The notes: generated by a model not told the origin, from the letters alone. A DNA stretch of 38,251 nt from Alicyclobacillus tolerans (GCF_021739485.1 NZ_JAJFNK010000046.1:1-38251); one strand, 5' to 3'; counted from the stretch's first letter, positions 1 to 9,097 are shown. A program made the numbers and translations.

Positions 1-151
1 GCAACTGCTGGGATCGCTGATTTTGTGCCCGTCATTCGCTGTACATTCTGTATAACAGCGTGGTTCAGCACCCCCTATTTAAACCATTGCCAATTCAGCA
101 TTATCTCGTCTGTGTGCGCGGTCCAGGGTATGGCAACCGCAGCCTTCCTAA

Positions 152-160
152 CATAGGCTA
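152..160 (+). promoter_or_regulatory. possible sporulation sigma (SigK/SigE-type) -10 box before the cyclase
   Basis: The nonamer CATAGGCTA fits the CATAnnnTA form of SigK-type -10 elements and lies 52 bases before the chosen start of the triterpene cyclase. An AC dinucleotide at 136-137 could be the -35 contact, but the spacing (14) is shorter than usual. The related Bacillus enzyme makes a spore lipid, so sporulation control is plausible. Weak motif call. Confidence 0.3.
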
Positions 161-212
161 CTTCATCTGGATATCGCTGTCGTCTTCAGTTCCCATAGAG
201 AGGGTGTTTCCA

Positions 213-2078
213 ATGCTTCGTCGCATGGACACTGTCATTGAAAAAAGCGTACTACGCATCCTGTCACACCAGCAGCGGGACGGCAGCTTTCACTATTGGT
301 GCGAGGTAACGCCCATGTCCGAGGCCGTTATGGTCGTTTTTCTGCACCTCATTGGCCAATCGCGACACCCGATAATTCGACCGCTCTGTGCGTCCATCGC
401 TCAGCGTCAGCAGGCGAGCGGGAGCTGGATATTGTATCCTGATCAAACTGCGGACCTTTCCCTGACCACTCTAGCCTACTTCGCTCTCCTCCTTTCCGGC
501 GAGCCAAAGCAAGCGCCGCGGATGAGAGACGCAGAGCGTATCATTGTGAATCACGGTGGTCTCCTGCAAACCTCCACGTTTGCCAAGGTGCTTCTCGCCG
601 CTGCCGGACAGATCCCGTGGACTGCCATCCCGGTACCGCCGCTCAGCCTCATTTCCTTCGAGCCGGCGGGACCCATGAGTTTATTCGACGTCGCAGCTCC
701 GTCGCGGATCCATCTGCCATCTATCCTGATTTTGTCACACCGACAATACGCCGTTCGGCTTCCGTCTGAGATGAGCCTGCGCCACCTGGTTCGTCCGGAG
801 CATCAACCACCGAATTTCTCCTTCGTCTATCCAAACCCGTCGGCAATGGAGCAGTGCAAATCATTTCTGCTCGAAAGGATGGAGTCAGACGGTACCTTAG
901 CCGGCTATTTGTCCGCGACCGTCCTGACCATCTTGGCCCTTCGAGCTCTCGGGTTTAAAGCGAAGGATTCTCTCTTAATCAACTCCATACAAGGCCTTAT
1001 GGGGCTGTTGGTGAACAAATCGGTTCAAATGAAACCCTGTCTCTCGGTTCACCAACAATTCTTCACATCGACCGTGTGGGACACGTCGCTATCCATGCAG
1101 GCCCTCACCACGGCTGGTTTTCCCATCGATCATAAGGCTATGCAACATGCCGCATCGTACCTCATATCGAAGCAACAGACGAGGTTGTCTGACTGGAAAT
1201 ACAATACCCCAGGTACACGGCCAGGAGGATGGGGGTTCTCCAGTGACAACACCTTGTATCCCGACGTCGACGATACCCTCTCAGCCTTGAAGGCCCTGTA
1301 TCCGTACAAATGCTTGGGTTGGTGGCGGGTGGAGTGGGAGAGAGGCGCCAGATGGCTCTTAGCCATGCAGAATGATGACGGTGGTTGGTCACCATTTGAC
1401 AGGAACTGCGACAAGCCGTATCTGCCCCTGTTCGCACCGGATGATTTGAAAGATACCGTCCTCGATCCGTCCACACCCGACATCACTGCACGGGTTTTGG
1501 CTACTTTGGGAGCAACGCGGATCTCAAAATTGACCTTGCACTCGACATCCCCAGTCGCTTCCTCTCAAGTTTCCAATCAAATAGAACGAGCCAAGGCATG
1601 GCTGCTAAACCAGCAACGGCAGGACGGAAGTTGGTACGGACGTTGGGGCATTACCTACATCTATGGGACAGCCGCAGTGATACAAGGTTTGAGATGGGCG
1701 GGCCTGTCACGGAGTCATTCTGCCCTTCAACGGGCCGTTGCCTGGCTCACACAGATCCAGAACGAAGACGGCGGCTTCGGTGAATCATGCCAAAGTGATG
1801 AGCAGAAGACCTATGTGCGGCTCAAAACCAGCACAGCATCTCAAACCGCATGGGCTCTTATGGGAATGTGCTCGGCTGCGCGAGAATACACCCCTCAGAT
1901 TCGCAAAGCTGTGAACTACTTGTTGGACACCGCGTGTGATGAGGGAGGGTGGAGGGAGGAGTATCCTACCGGAACTGGCGTGACGGGCCAAGTCTACCTG
2001 CGCTACCACAGCTATCCTGTAGTATGGCCGCTGATGGCAGTCTGTATGGTGCGGCGGAAATTCGAAAGTCAGCCGTAA
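213..2078 (+). CDS. sqhC: squalene-hopene cyclase family, sporulenol synthase-like (SqhC type)
   Basis: Class II (protonation-initiated) triterpene cyclase, 621 residues, close to the usual 620-635. The catalytic DxDD motif reads DVDD at residues 351-354. Several QW-type repeats are visible, for example QQRDGSFHYW near the N-terminus, QNDDGGWSPF in the middle, QRQDGSWYGRWG and QNEDGGFGES towards the C-terminus. From memory, segments such as GSWYGRWG..YIYGT, the ESC.S.E.KTYV stretch and the YLRYHSYP terminus resemble Bacillus SqhC (tetraprenyl-beta-curcumene cyclase) more than Alicyclobacillus squalene-hopene cyclase, so a sporulenol-type lipid is the likely product; hopene synthesis is the alternative. 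The open frame extends upstream to 60, but the ATG at 213 has an AGAGAGGG ribosome binding site and the family alignment begins just after it. It stands alone. The enzyme is probably a monotopic membrane protein. Confidence 0.85.
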   Translation: MLRRMDTVIEKSVLRILSHQQRDGSFHYWCEVTPMSEAVMVVFLHLIGQSRHPIIRPLCASIAQRQQASGSWILYPDQTADLSLTTLAYFALLLSGEPKQAPRMRDAERIIVNHGGLLQTSTFAKVLLAAAGQIPWTAIPVPPLSLISFEPAGPMSLFDVAAPSRIHLPSILILSHRQYAVRLPSEMSLRHLVRPEHQPPNFSFVYPNPSAMEQCKSFLLERMESDGTLAGYLSATVLTILALRALGFKAKDSLLINSIQGLMGLLVNKSVQMKPCLSVHQQFFTSTVWDTSLSMQALTTAGFPIDHKAMQHAASYLISKQQTRLSDWKYNTPGTRPGGWGFSSDNTLYPDVDDTLSALKALYPYKCLGWWRVEWERGARWLLAMQNDDGGWSPFDRNCDKPYLPLFAPDDLKDTVLDPSTPDITARVLATLGATRISKLTLHSTSPVASSQVSNQIERAKAWLLNQQRQDGSWYGRWGITYIYGTAAVIQGLRWAGLSRSHSALQRAVAWLTQIQNEDGGFGESCQSDEQKTYVRLKTSTASQTAWALMGMCSAAREYTPQIRKAVNYLLDTACDEGGWREEYPTGTGVTGQVYLRYHSYPVVWPLMAVCMVRRKFESQP

Positions 2079-2529
2079 AGCGGAGCATGACTGATTGATC
2101 ATATTATCGTCTTGGGTGTTCTGCCTAAGGCGCTCGCGTAGAAATTCGCAGTTATCCAGAAGAAAATTGTTTACATCGTACGGGGTTAAATACTGGTTGC
2201 TTAGGCGAGCAGGACGGTTCACCGCACGTTTCCAAGCGTGGGTCTCGCCTTGCGTGGTCATCACGTCAGGTTATGAGGAATTTGTACAGAGAGATTCGAC
2301 ATATCATGTGTTAACGAAATTAAAACAAGAAAATCGCCCTCCGGGTCGTCAGGGCGTATTTGCGCATTCAAATCGCAACAGGAAATTTGTGTCCTGTGGA
2401 GAAGATCGTTCAATACAACCACCGATCTGTCTTTAACTGCTTCGCAAAGTTAGGGGGTGCTTACTCGGTAAATCTGCGGCTTTGACGAGAGATCGATGGT
2501 TTTGCAGACTTCGTTTCGAATGAGGAAGT
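2079..2529. other. intergenic region, no convincing gene
   Basis: About 450 bases between the cyclase and the repeat protein. Frames on both strands give composition typical of non-coding sequence. The only structure noted is the hairpin at 2335-2356, listed separately. Confidence 0.5.
2335..2356 (+). terminator. short GC hairpin, possible terminator
   Basis: CGCCCT at 2335-2340 pairs with AGGGCG at 2351-2356 around a 10-base loop, followed by TATTTG. The stem is short, there is no good T run, and it lies 260 bases after the cyclase stop, so it is only a possible terminator. Confidence 0.3.
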
Positions 2530-3135
2530 TTGCCAAAATACAAGATGAAAGGGGTTGCATATTTTTTGGAATTCCAAAAACACCATTTTGGTTCTCTAGT
2601 GACGGGGGCTTTGATCGGCACGCTGACCAGTGCAGGAGAAGTTGGCAGTGCTGCCATTGACGCCGTGAAGAAGATTGTTGTCACGGCGTTGCGTGACACA
2701 TCGGAGATAACGACGACTGCGACCCAAGCAGCAGGCGATATTACCGGAGCTGCAATCCACACGGCTGTCGGTGTGGGTGCTGACGCCGGCACGGCAGTAA
2801 ACCATGCCGTCCATGGCCTCATTCACGGAGTCAATGACGTCGGTGGAGACATAGGGACAACGGTCGAACACGCTGCTAGAGGTGCCATTCGGGCTACCAA
2901 CGAAGTAGGCGGTGACTTGGGAAAGACCGCGGTCTCAGTCGTGCGCGGTTCCATTGCAGCGACGGCGCAGGTCGGCGGTGATGTTGGGCAGGTATCCGAA
3001 CGGGCTGTCAAAGGAGTTCTGGATGGAGCGCGAGAGATCAGTCAGACGGCCGTCGGCACCGTGTCAGGGGCTCTTGAAAGTAGTATTGTCGAAGCCAAGG
3101 ATATCGTTCGCACAGCAGTGACCAAACATAAGTAG
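2530..3135 (+). CDS. Ala/Gly/Thr-rich 22-residue repeat protein (LEA/apolipoprotein-like)
   Basis: Not assigned to a named family. The 201-residue product consists largely of 22-residue units that begin VGGDIG, VGGDLG or VGGDVG (earlier VGADAG), each followed by a helix-prone stretch of alternating small and charged residues. Four clear units and a diverged fifth are seen. Such 11/22-residue periodicity is typical of amphipathic helices in LEA-type desiccation proteins and lipid-binding proteins; a stress, coat or surface-coating role is inference. A short hydrophobic patch (GSLVTGALIGTLTSAG) lies near residue 20, but there is no classical signal peptide. The frame opens with TTG at 2530 close behind GAGGAAG; an ATG at 2545 is the alternative start. 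A strong hairpin follows downstream. Confidence 0.6.
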   Translation: MPKYKMKGVAYFLEFQKHHFGSLVTGALIGTLTSAGEVGSAAIDAVKKIVVTALRDTSEITTTATQAAGDITGAAIHTAVGVGADAGTAVNHAVHGLIHGVNDVGGDIGTTVEHAARGAIRATNEVGGDLGKTAVSVVRGSIAATAQVGGDVGQVSERAVKGVLDGAREISQTAVGTVSGALESSIVEAKDIVRTAVTKHK

Positions 3136-3229
3136 TATCGTGCCGCTCGTGTGCAAGCCTCGTGTAACCTCTTTCACCAAAGATAGGTGTTGAAGAGGCT
3201 TTACAACTACAGTGGATAAAGCAAGTCGG

Positions 3230-3255
3230 TGGGGGCGTTCGTAAGAGCGCCCCCA
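3230..3255 (+). terminator. GC-rich hairpin terminator
   Basis: TGGGGGCG (3230-3237) pairs perfectly with CGCCCCCA (3248-3255) around a 10-base loop, about 95 bases after the repeat protein. No T run follows, so termination strength is uncertain. Confidence 0.5.
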
Positions 3256-3389
3256 ATGCTCGTCACGTCACAACGAGCATAAAATGGATATTTAAGGGAA
3301 ACCTTCCTTTTAAATTGCGTTAAATTGCGAATGCAAAGGACGACTCATGGAGTGATCGAGCGTTCGGAAAGGGGATTCCAGGCACAAAG

Positions 3390-4790
3390 ATGCTGTGGAG
3401 GGTTTTCATTGTGTTTGGAGCCTGTGCCGTTGCCCTATTGGCACTGGTGTGGGTGATTCCCAAAATCGTGCGTTATATCATCGGGCAACAGGTCAAACAA
3501 GCGATGACGCGCTTGTTTACCGACCCGTATACCAAAAACCTGCTTGAAGGCGCGACGGCTCTGAGCAAATTTGGTCTCCTGAATACGGTGGAGAACGAGT
3601 TGAGGTCCGAGCAAGCGGAGGTGCTTCTAAAACCCATTGGAACCAACCGTCCGTTCCCGCACTTCGATGGGTTGTTGTTTTCTTCGGCTCAACTTCACCG
3701 AAAAGCTTTAAACCACTCCATCCCCGTCACCGTAACGACCGTCCTTGGCCGCCGGGCCAAGCGACCCATGATTTTATCGATTCCCATCATGACCAGTGCC
3801 ATGGGGTATGGTGTTGCCTTGAACAAACCGTTTGTACGGGCGCTCGCCAAAGGAACGGCAGCGGCTGGGACCGCACTGAATACGGGGCAGGGGCCTGTTC
3901 TTCCGGAGTTTCGCGACTTGGCTCACAGATTGGTGGTGCAGTATCACGGTGCCCCCTGGCGTCCGGAAGAAGATACTCTAAGAGTCGCGGACATGATTGA
4001 AATTCGCTTTGGGCAAGGGGCCAATGCCGGATGCGGGGCCATGGTGTACAACAAAGACATCACTGCGGAAATTGCCAGGGATATGGGTGGGGCCGACATG
4101 GGAGGGACCGACCATCCGTCCCAAGACTTTTACATCCCGGCGGGGTTTCCAGGCATCTACAAGCCGCATGAACTCAGAGAGCTCGTCGAGCAGCTTCGCG
4201 CACTCGGCCGCGGTGCACCGATCGCTTTGAAACTCGCCGCTGGAAACGACCTCGAGGCGGACATTAAATTTGCGATTCAGGCAGACATCGACGTCCTTGT
4301 ACTCGACGGAGCTCAGGGAGGAACCCACTCTTCGAGCGCCATCTTGGTCGATGACTTTGGAATTCCGACACTTGCGGCACTGTGTCGCGCTCAACGGTTT
4401 CTGAAACATCACGGACTGCGCGATCGCTTGGACTTGGTGATCTCAGGCGGCATTCGAACCCCAGGGGATGTTCTAAAAGCGCTCGCATTGGGCGCCGATG
4501 CAGTTTATATGGGGACAGGAGCGCTGTTTGCAGCGACTCACACGCAAATTTCCAAAGCGATCCCGTTTGAACCACCGACTCAGTTAGCTTGGGCGGCCGG
4601 GCAAATGAAAGACCAGTTTGATGAAGACGAAGGCAGTCGTACACTCGCCAACTTTTTAATCAGTTGCACAGAGGAACTGAAAATGGGTGCAAGAGCGCTT
4701 GGAAAGACTTCTGTTCACGACGTGGATGCGCAGGATTTGGTAGCGTGGGACCCCGAAGCCTCCAGAATTACTGGGATACCTTTGGTCTGA
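3390..4790 (+). CDS. FMN-binding glutamate synthase-like protein with N-terminal membrane anchor
   Basis: 466 residues. Residues about 4-25 form one transmembrane helix; the rest matches the FMN-binding (GltS/central) domain of glutamate synthase large subunits. Visible family features are IMTSAMGYGVALNKPF, MIEIRFGQGANAG, the ALKLAAGND and VLDGAQGGT strands, and the phosphate-binding DLVISGGIRTPGDVLKAL and ADAVYMGTGALFA segments of the TIM barrel. The glutaminase domain and GXGXG domain of full GltB are absent, as in the stand-alone bacterial family that includes Bacillus YerD. Its physiological reaction is not established; an oxidoreductase using FMN at the membrane is the safe statement. 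An AAAGGGG site lies about 14 bases before the ATG, rather far. It converges with the germination operon; no terminator hairpin is evident in the 100-base gap. Confidence 0.8.
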   Translation: MLWRVFIVFGACAVALLALVWVIPKIVRYIIGQQVKQAMTRLFTDPYTKNLLEGATALSKFGLLNTVENELRSEQAEVLLKPIGTNRPFPHFDGLLFSSAQLHRKALNHSIPVTVTTVLGRRAKRPMILSIPIMTSAMGYGVALNKPFVRALAKGTAAAGTALNTGQGPVLPEFRDLAHRLVVQYHGAPWRPEEDTLRVADMIEIRFGQGANAGCGAMVYNKDITAEIARDMGGADMGGTDHPSQDFYIPAGFPGIYKPHELRELVEQLRALGRGAPIALKLAAGNDLEADIKFAIQADIDVLVLDGAQGGTHSSSAILVDDFGIPTLAALCRAQRFLKHHGLRDRLDLVISGGIRTPGDVLKALALGADAVYMGTGALFAATHTQISKAIPFEPPTQLAWAAGQMKDQFDEDEGSRTLANFLISCTEELKMGARALGKTSVHDVDAQDLVAWDPEASRITGIPLV

Positions 4791-4891
4791 CAGTGATTGA
4801 CCTTGGTCTGAAAGGGACTGAACAGCGACGTGAGAAGGTAACAGTCGGTGAATTCCAGCAAGACTCCAGCGGTGTTTGGGCATGGGTCGTA

Positions 4892-5992
4892 TCAGGTAGG
4901 TCCGGCCCTTCGTTGAGGACTCATGACCCTCGTCAAGCGGTAAACTCCAACTGCAAGCAAGGGAAGCCCGACAAGAGTGAACCCATAATAGGCAGGAGTT
5001 GTATACATCACGAACTCGTTTAAATCGACGGCGTTGTGAAACAAGACGACGTTGGCCGTCCACGATGCGATTCCCGCGGACCAAGCGACGTGTCGCGTGG
5101 TGGGCAATCGAAACATGTCCTTGAGAATCGAAGACATCACGTAGACGAAGACCATGATTTTTAACGCCATCGTCGCGATGGCCCCCATCACGTAGATGGT
5201 GTCGAGTCGTTGCACGAATTCGCCAATTCGAATACCGCGCACTGCCTCACCGACGGGCAGAGAGAGGTAGCTCACGGCCGGTCCCAGGATCGATATGATA
5301 ATCCCTTCAATCAACGCGCCAGTTATCAGGAGAAACACCCCGACGAACAGCAGGTCCTTGGCCATCGTTTTACCGCCATTCAAGGATTTTACGAACTGTA
5401 AAGACACAAGGAACTGAAAAGGAAACGTAGCTGGTAAGACGGACGCCCGCAGGACTGGAGTCCAGCCATCGGCCAAAACCGGTCTGAGTTGGGAAAAGTC
5501 GACATTTTGAAGGGCTAACAGTGCGAGAGTCAGTGCCAATAGAATAGAAATCGGCGTGATAAACTCAGACAAACGTCCCATCACTTCGATGCCGTGGAAC
5601 ACGCTGTACGCGATTGGGACCACAATGGTCGCCGTGATGAGATAGAGCGGGGTTCGGGGCAAACTTGTAATTTCTACGAATACCGACAGCTCGCGCAACA
5701 GCATGCCACTGTGAACTAAGAGCCAAATTACCAGCCACATACCCAAAGCACGACCGACCCAGGGGCCAAAGGCTGTCTCCAACCCATTCATCAGAGATTG
5801 GTTAGGAAAGGTACGGATAAACAACACGGCAACGCCGATGACCAATAAAACGCCGAAAAAGTAAAATAACGGAACCATCCATCCGTCCCGAACCGTAAAC
5901 TGAGCAATACTAAAAGGGAGCACCGTAATCCCAGTGCCTAAGGTCAACCACAACATTAAATACATGTACTGCATACGAGAAATTTGCGTCAA
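4892..5992 (-). CDS. spore germination receptor B subunit (GerAB/GerKB family permease)
   Basis: 366-residue integral membrane protein of the APC superfamily germination branch, with about ten transmembrane helices. It opens with MTQISRMQYMYLMLWLTLGT, the usual GerB N-terminal region, and contains the TFPNQSLMNGLETAFGPWVG loop typical of the family. In germinant receptors the B subunit binds the nutrient signal. The start is TTG, preceded by a strong AAGGGGGG site six bases upstream. It is the last gene of a minus-strand operon in the order A-C-small D-B, 18 bases after the small gene. Germinant specificity cannot be read from sequence. Confidence 0.9.
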   Translation of the reverse strand: MTQISRMQYMYLMLWLTLGTGITVLPFSIAQFTVRDGWMVPLFYFFGVLLVIGVAVLFIRTFPNQSLMNGLETAFGPWVGRALGMWLVIWLLVHSGMLLRELSVFVEITSLPRTPLYLITATIVVPIAYSVFHGIEVMGRLSEFITPISILLALTLALLALQNVDFSQLRPVLADGWTPVLRASVLPATFPFQFLVSLQFVKSLNGGKTMAKDLLFVGVFLLITGALIEGIIISILGPAVSYLSLPVGEAVRGIRIGEFVQRLDTIYVMGAIATMALKIMVFVYVMSSILKDMFRLPTTRHVAWSAGIASWTANVVLFHNAVDLNEFVMYTTPAYYGFTLVGLPLLAVGVYRLTRVMSPQRRAGPT

Positions 5993-6010
5993 TGCCAGCC
6001 CCCCTTTTCC

Positions 6011-6229
6011 TCACAAGATGGAGTAAAACCATTTGGTCACCGGTTCAAACAGCCACCGCGCCCAGAGAAGCAAGTCGGATTTGGGCCAAAGACTCCAACT
6101 CACCATGGCTGAACCGAGCAAAGTGAATACCATAAACGCCGCCTGTACTATCCATTCGCGCAGAGTAATCTTGCGAATGATGCTGTAAATCACCAAGCTG
6201 AACGAAAAGGCAACGGAGACCCAAATCAA
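6011..6229 (-). CDS. small two-helix membrane protein in the ger operon ('D subunit'-like)
   Basis: A 72-residue protein with two predicted transmembrane helices (VSVAFSFSLVIYSII and VQAAFMVFTLLGSAMVSW) followed by a tryptophan-rich tail. The TTG start overlaps the gerC stop as TTGA, with GGCGGGAAG just upstream, so translation is coupled to gerC. Some Bacillus gerA-type operons carry extra small two-helix D genes that modulate receptor activity; this gene matches in size, topology and position. The open frame extends upstream to 6394 inside gerC, but that part is read-through of the gerC sequence in another frame. No sequence-level homologue is recalled, so the function is inferred from context. 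Confidence 0.7.
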   Translation of the reverse strand: MIWVSVAFSFSLVIYSIIRKITLREWIVQAAFMVFTLLGSAMVSWSLWPKSDLLLWARWLFEPVTKWFYSIL

Positions 6230-7446
6230 GAAATCTTCCCGCCTCTCCCTGCCAAGGGTGGAAGTCCCTTGGGAGAATAGTCCACATCTGGAGACTGTGA
6301 GGAAAGGCCGTGACGCAGCAATTGAATTTGGATATCGTAATGTACCTTGACGTTCGGGAAGACAGACTTCCATCGGTTTGCTATCTGGCGCCAAACCTCA
6401 GGTTGGTTCTCAAACAAGACGTTGGCAAAATCCACGGAATCAAGATTCTCCGTTTGTAAATATTCGAGAATGCGCTGCATTCGGGTTTGAATGTCACTGT
6501 CAAGTTCAGATTCCCACTTCGTATAAGTCTTTTCTGTCGCTTTGCTCCCAGGGCACAGCCGCTCAATCTCTGCTCGGCCGCGAACCCGCAGCAAAAACTG
6601 AATATCGTTGCCGCGAACGACGGGGACGACATGCGTGTGGGTGTTTAGAATACGAAACGTATTGCCCAGGTCAGATTGCACGGAATCACTGCCTGGACAA
6701 GGGAGAGTGATTTCCGTCTGCTGGGTATCTTGAATGAAGAGGAGCAGTGCCTGTGCATCTTGAGATACAATGTGCCCTTTGTATTGCCCGCCATTGAAGA
6801 GTCCAATGCCGCACTGACACAGCCTCGAATTCACAAGGGTGACATACGCGAGGTTCGGAGCGTGAGACGGACGAAGGTATTGTCTCATTACACTCAATTG
6901 CGTGCTGTTGACTGCCACGGATTTGTTCACACCTTGTTCCACCAATGCGCGGATCGCGCTCGCATTGTAAAACTCAGGCTTTCCAGAAGCTTTGAGCAGC
7001 TCGTTAGCGGTACTGTCGGTCACTACAAACAACTGGTTGCGCCGAAAATTGCGATTGCGCTCCAAATAATCCATGGCTTCGTCGATACCGTGTTCAGCAT
7101 AGCTTTTTCCGAACACCACAACGGTATTGTGAGGCAAAAATATGTTCCGGGCGACGTTTTCGTCAAACTTATCCAACGCCTTTTCAATGGTTGTCCCCGT
7201 TTGCTCCCGGAGAAACGTGGCCTGCGTGCGCTGGCCACCTCCGCCCGTCGGTCCTTGGCCCTGAGCACTGGACGGATCCACAATTTCCGCCGTGACGAGA
7301 ATTTGATGGTCTGAAGTTTGGTCAATGCCAAGAGCCAGTACAATGTTCAGTGCGTCAACTTCTTGCAAGTCCTTGCATCCGGGTAATCCCAGCAACGCCG
7401 ACAACACTACCAAGGGCAGCAATATGTTTTTACATACCGAGATCAT
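6226..7446 (-). CDS. spore germination receptor C subunit, lipoprotein (GerAC/GerKC family)
   Basis: 406 residues. The N-terminus is a lipoprotein signal ending in a lipobox (LLGLPGC), so the mature protein is anchored by a diacylglyceryl cysteine on the outer face of the inner spore membrane. Typical GerC features follow: the C.DLQEVDALNIVLALGID start of domain 1, the HNTVVVFGKSYAEHGIDE segment, and a C-terminal region with KWKSVFPNVKVHYD-like ending (here RWKSVFPNVKVHYDI). The ATG overlaps the gerA stop as ATGA, showing coupling; the longer upstream frame to 7542 lies in gerA and is not used. It is the second gene of the operon, with the small D gene overlapping its stop. Confidence 0.92.
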   Translation of the reverse strand: MISVCKNILLPLVVLSALLGLPGCKDLQEVDALNIVLALGIDQTSDHQILVTAEIVDPSSAQGQGPTGGGGQRTQATFLREQTGTTIEKALDKFDENVARNIFLPHNTVVVFGKSYAEHGIDEAMDYLERNRNFRRNQLFVVTDSTANELLKASGKPEFYNASAIRALVEQGVNKSVAVNSTQLSVMRQYLRPSHAPNLAYVTLVNSRLCQCGIGLFNGGQYKGHIVSQDAQALLLFIQDTQQTEITLPCPGSDSVQSDLGNTFRILNTHTHVVPVVRGNDIQFLLRVRGRAEIERLCPGSKATEKTYTKWESELDSDIQTRMQRILEYLQTENLDSVDFANVLFENQPEVWRQIANRWKSVFPNVKVHYDIQIQLLRHGLSSQSPDVDYSPKGLPPLAGRGGKIS

Positions 7447-9026
7447 GACGAGCCCTCCGAAGGAGGCGATGGTTTTGGGGTGCGGTTGCGAGTGGAATCT
7501 ACCGGTTCGTACAACTGCGGACGTCGATTCATCGCCCACCATGGCGCCCGGACAAACGTATCGCGCATTTCTCCGCTATAAAACGGAGCCAGCGGTGCCA
7601 TGTAGGGAACGCCAAACGACCGCAGAGAGACCATGTGGATGACCATCATCAACCCCAATGCGACGATTCCATATAGGCCGAGCAATGATGCGGCAATCAT
7701 GAACGGATACTGAAGAATTCGATTGGCGTTGACCAGGTCTTGTGACGGAATGGTGTAGGAGGCCACTCCTGCGGCGGCCACGATAATGACCATTCCGGGT
7801 GAAACAATGTTGGCGTTGACGGCAGCGTCTCCAATCACAAGAGCCCCAACAATACTCACGGACTGACCGATGGCCCTCGGTAAGCGGAGTCCAGCTTCCC
7901 GCAGGGCTTCAAATGCGGTTTGCATGCCTAAAGCTTCAATCACCGTAGGAAATGGGATTCCCTCATGCTGCGCCTCCAAGCTAATTAACAGAGGCGTCGG
8001 GACGAGGTCTTGGTTGTACGACAGCAGTGCAATATACAGGGAAGGAAGCAGCAACGACATCCAATACATCGCGTGGCGAAGGAGACGAAGCGGTACCGAG
8101 ACCATGAAATGGCCGTAATAGTCCTCACCCGAAATCAGTCCGTTCACAAAGACGGCGGGAATTGAAATGGCGGCAGGATCCCCGTCGATTAAAAGACACA
8201 TTCTCCCTTGCAACAATCCGGCGATGGCTCGGTCCGGACGTTCCGTAACCTCCGTAAGGCGAAACGGAGACCAGGGAGCGTCTGCAATCATCTCTCGGAC
8301 CTGATTGGCCGCCGTCACTCCGTCGATTTGGATGCGATTTAATCGCTTTTTCGCCTCATCGACCAATGTTGGTTTTACGATACCCTCTAGGTACACCATA
8401 GCTAGTTGAGTCCCGGTCTCCGCACCAACCCGCATCGTCTGTACTTTTAACTTTGGAGTCCGCAACCGTTTTCGCATCAAGGCCAAATTGGTTTGCAGGC
8501 TTTCTATGAACGCCTCCTGCGGGCCTTGGATGGTCGGCTCATTTTGGGAAGTCTCAATTCCGCGCCCTGGCAGTTTATTGATATCTACGACGAGGGCTTC
8601 ACTTTGTCCATCTACCAAGACGACCGCTTTTCCATCGGCGACGGCCCGAAAGACACTTGAAATTTGGGCGGTGGTTTCTGTGATCATGGTCATCAACGCA
8701 TTTCTCAAGGCCTCGACGGTCACATTCTCACCCTGATAGCGCGTTAACGACTCCATCAGCCCGCGCTGTGCGGAATCTTGGTCAATGAGCCCGTTGATAA
8801 AGACGACGCAGATGGGCACTCGTTCAACGAGTAGGTGCTGGTATTGAACATCCGCGCAGTTTTCCCATTTTTCTTGAACGAGAGCCACCAACTGGTTTAA
8901 CTCCGAGGGAAGTTTAGCAACTCCTTGGATGGGATCATTCAGAAAAGAATCATCCTCTATCCGTGTCCTCAGAGGGTTTGCTTTTGCATTCGCTCGAAAC
9001 TGCAGCCAAGTTGCTTTCCGTTTCAT
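7443..9026 (-). CDS. spore germination receptor A subunit (GerAA/GerKA family)
   Basis: 527 residues with the standard GerA layout: a soluble N-terminal half, then a C-terminal membrane region of about five or six helices. Family landmarks include DCADVQYQHL-like (here CADVQYQHLLVER), the QGRMCLLIDGDPAAISIPAVF region, SEDYYGHF-like (GEDYYGHFMVSVPLRLLRH), EAQHEGIPFPTVIEALGMQ and RLPRAIGQSVSIVGALVIGDAAV. These are among the most conserved stretches of GerA proteins. ATG 9026 is chosen because AAGGGAG lies six bases upstream; an in-frame GTG at 9041 lacks a site. First gene of the gerA-C-D-B operon; a possible SigG promoter lies upstream. Confidence 0.93.
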   Translation of the reverse strand: MKRKATWLQFRANAKANPLRTRIEDDSFLNDPIQGVAKLPSELNQLVALVQEKWENCADVQYQHLLVERVPICVVFINGLIDQDSAQRGLMESLTRYQGENVTVEALRNALMTMITETTAQISSVFRAVADGKAVVLVDGQSEALVVDINKLPGRGIETSQNEPTIQGPQEAFIESLQTNLALMRKRLRTPKLKVQTMRVGAETGTQLAMVYLEGIVKPTLVDEAKKRLNRIQIDGVTAANQVREMIADAPWSPFRLTEVTERPDRAIAGLLQGRMCLLIDGDPAAISIPAVFVNGLISGEDYYGHFMVSVPLRLLRHAMYWMSLLLPSLYIALLSYNQDLVPTPLLISLEAQHEGIPFPTVIEALGMQTAFEALREAGLRLPRAIGQSVSIVGALVIGDAAVNANIVSPGMVIIVAAAGVASYTIPSQDLVNANRILQYPFMIAASLLGLYGIVALGLMMVIHMVSLRSFGVPYMAPLAPFYSGEMRDTFVRAPWWAMNRRPQLYEPVDSTRNRTPKPSPPSEGSS

Positions 9027-9067
9027 GAAGACTCCCTTCACCCTAGGAGAATCTTACGATTGCCGTG

Positions 9068-9097
9068 TATTTTGTCCATGAAAGGAAAAAACATACA
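9068..9097 (-). promoter_or_regulatory. possible SigG-type promoter of the ger operon
   Basis: Reading the minus strand, TGTATG (9092-9097) and CAAAATA (9068-9074) are separated by 17 bases. They resemble the SigG (forespore) -35 and CATAmTA -10 elements expected for germinant receptor operons, with one -10 mismatch. They lie about 45-70 bases before the gerA start. Motif-based only. Confidence 0.4.

Noticed and set aside
3978..4412. Long minus-strand frame inside the glutamate-synthase-like gene
   Set aside because: Shadow of a well-conserved plus-strand protein; no ribosome binding site and low-complexity composition.
6676..7314. 212-codon plus-strand frame antisense to gerC
   Set aside because: gerC is clearly coding on the minus strand; the antisense product has no recognisable features.
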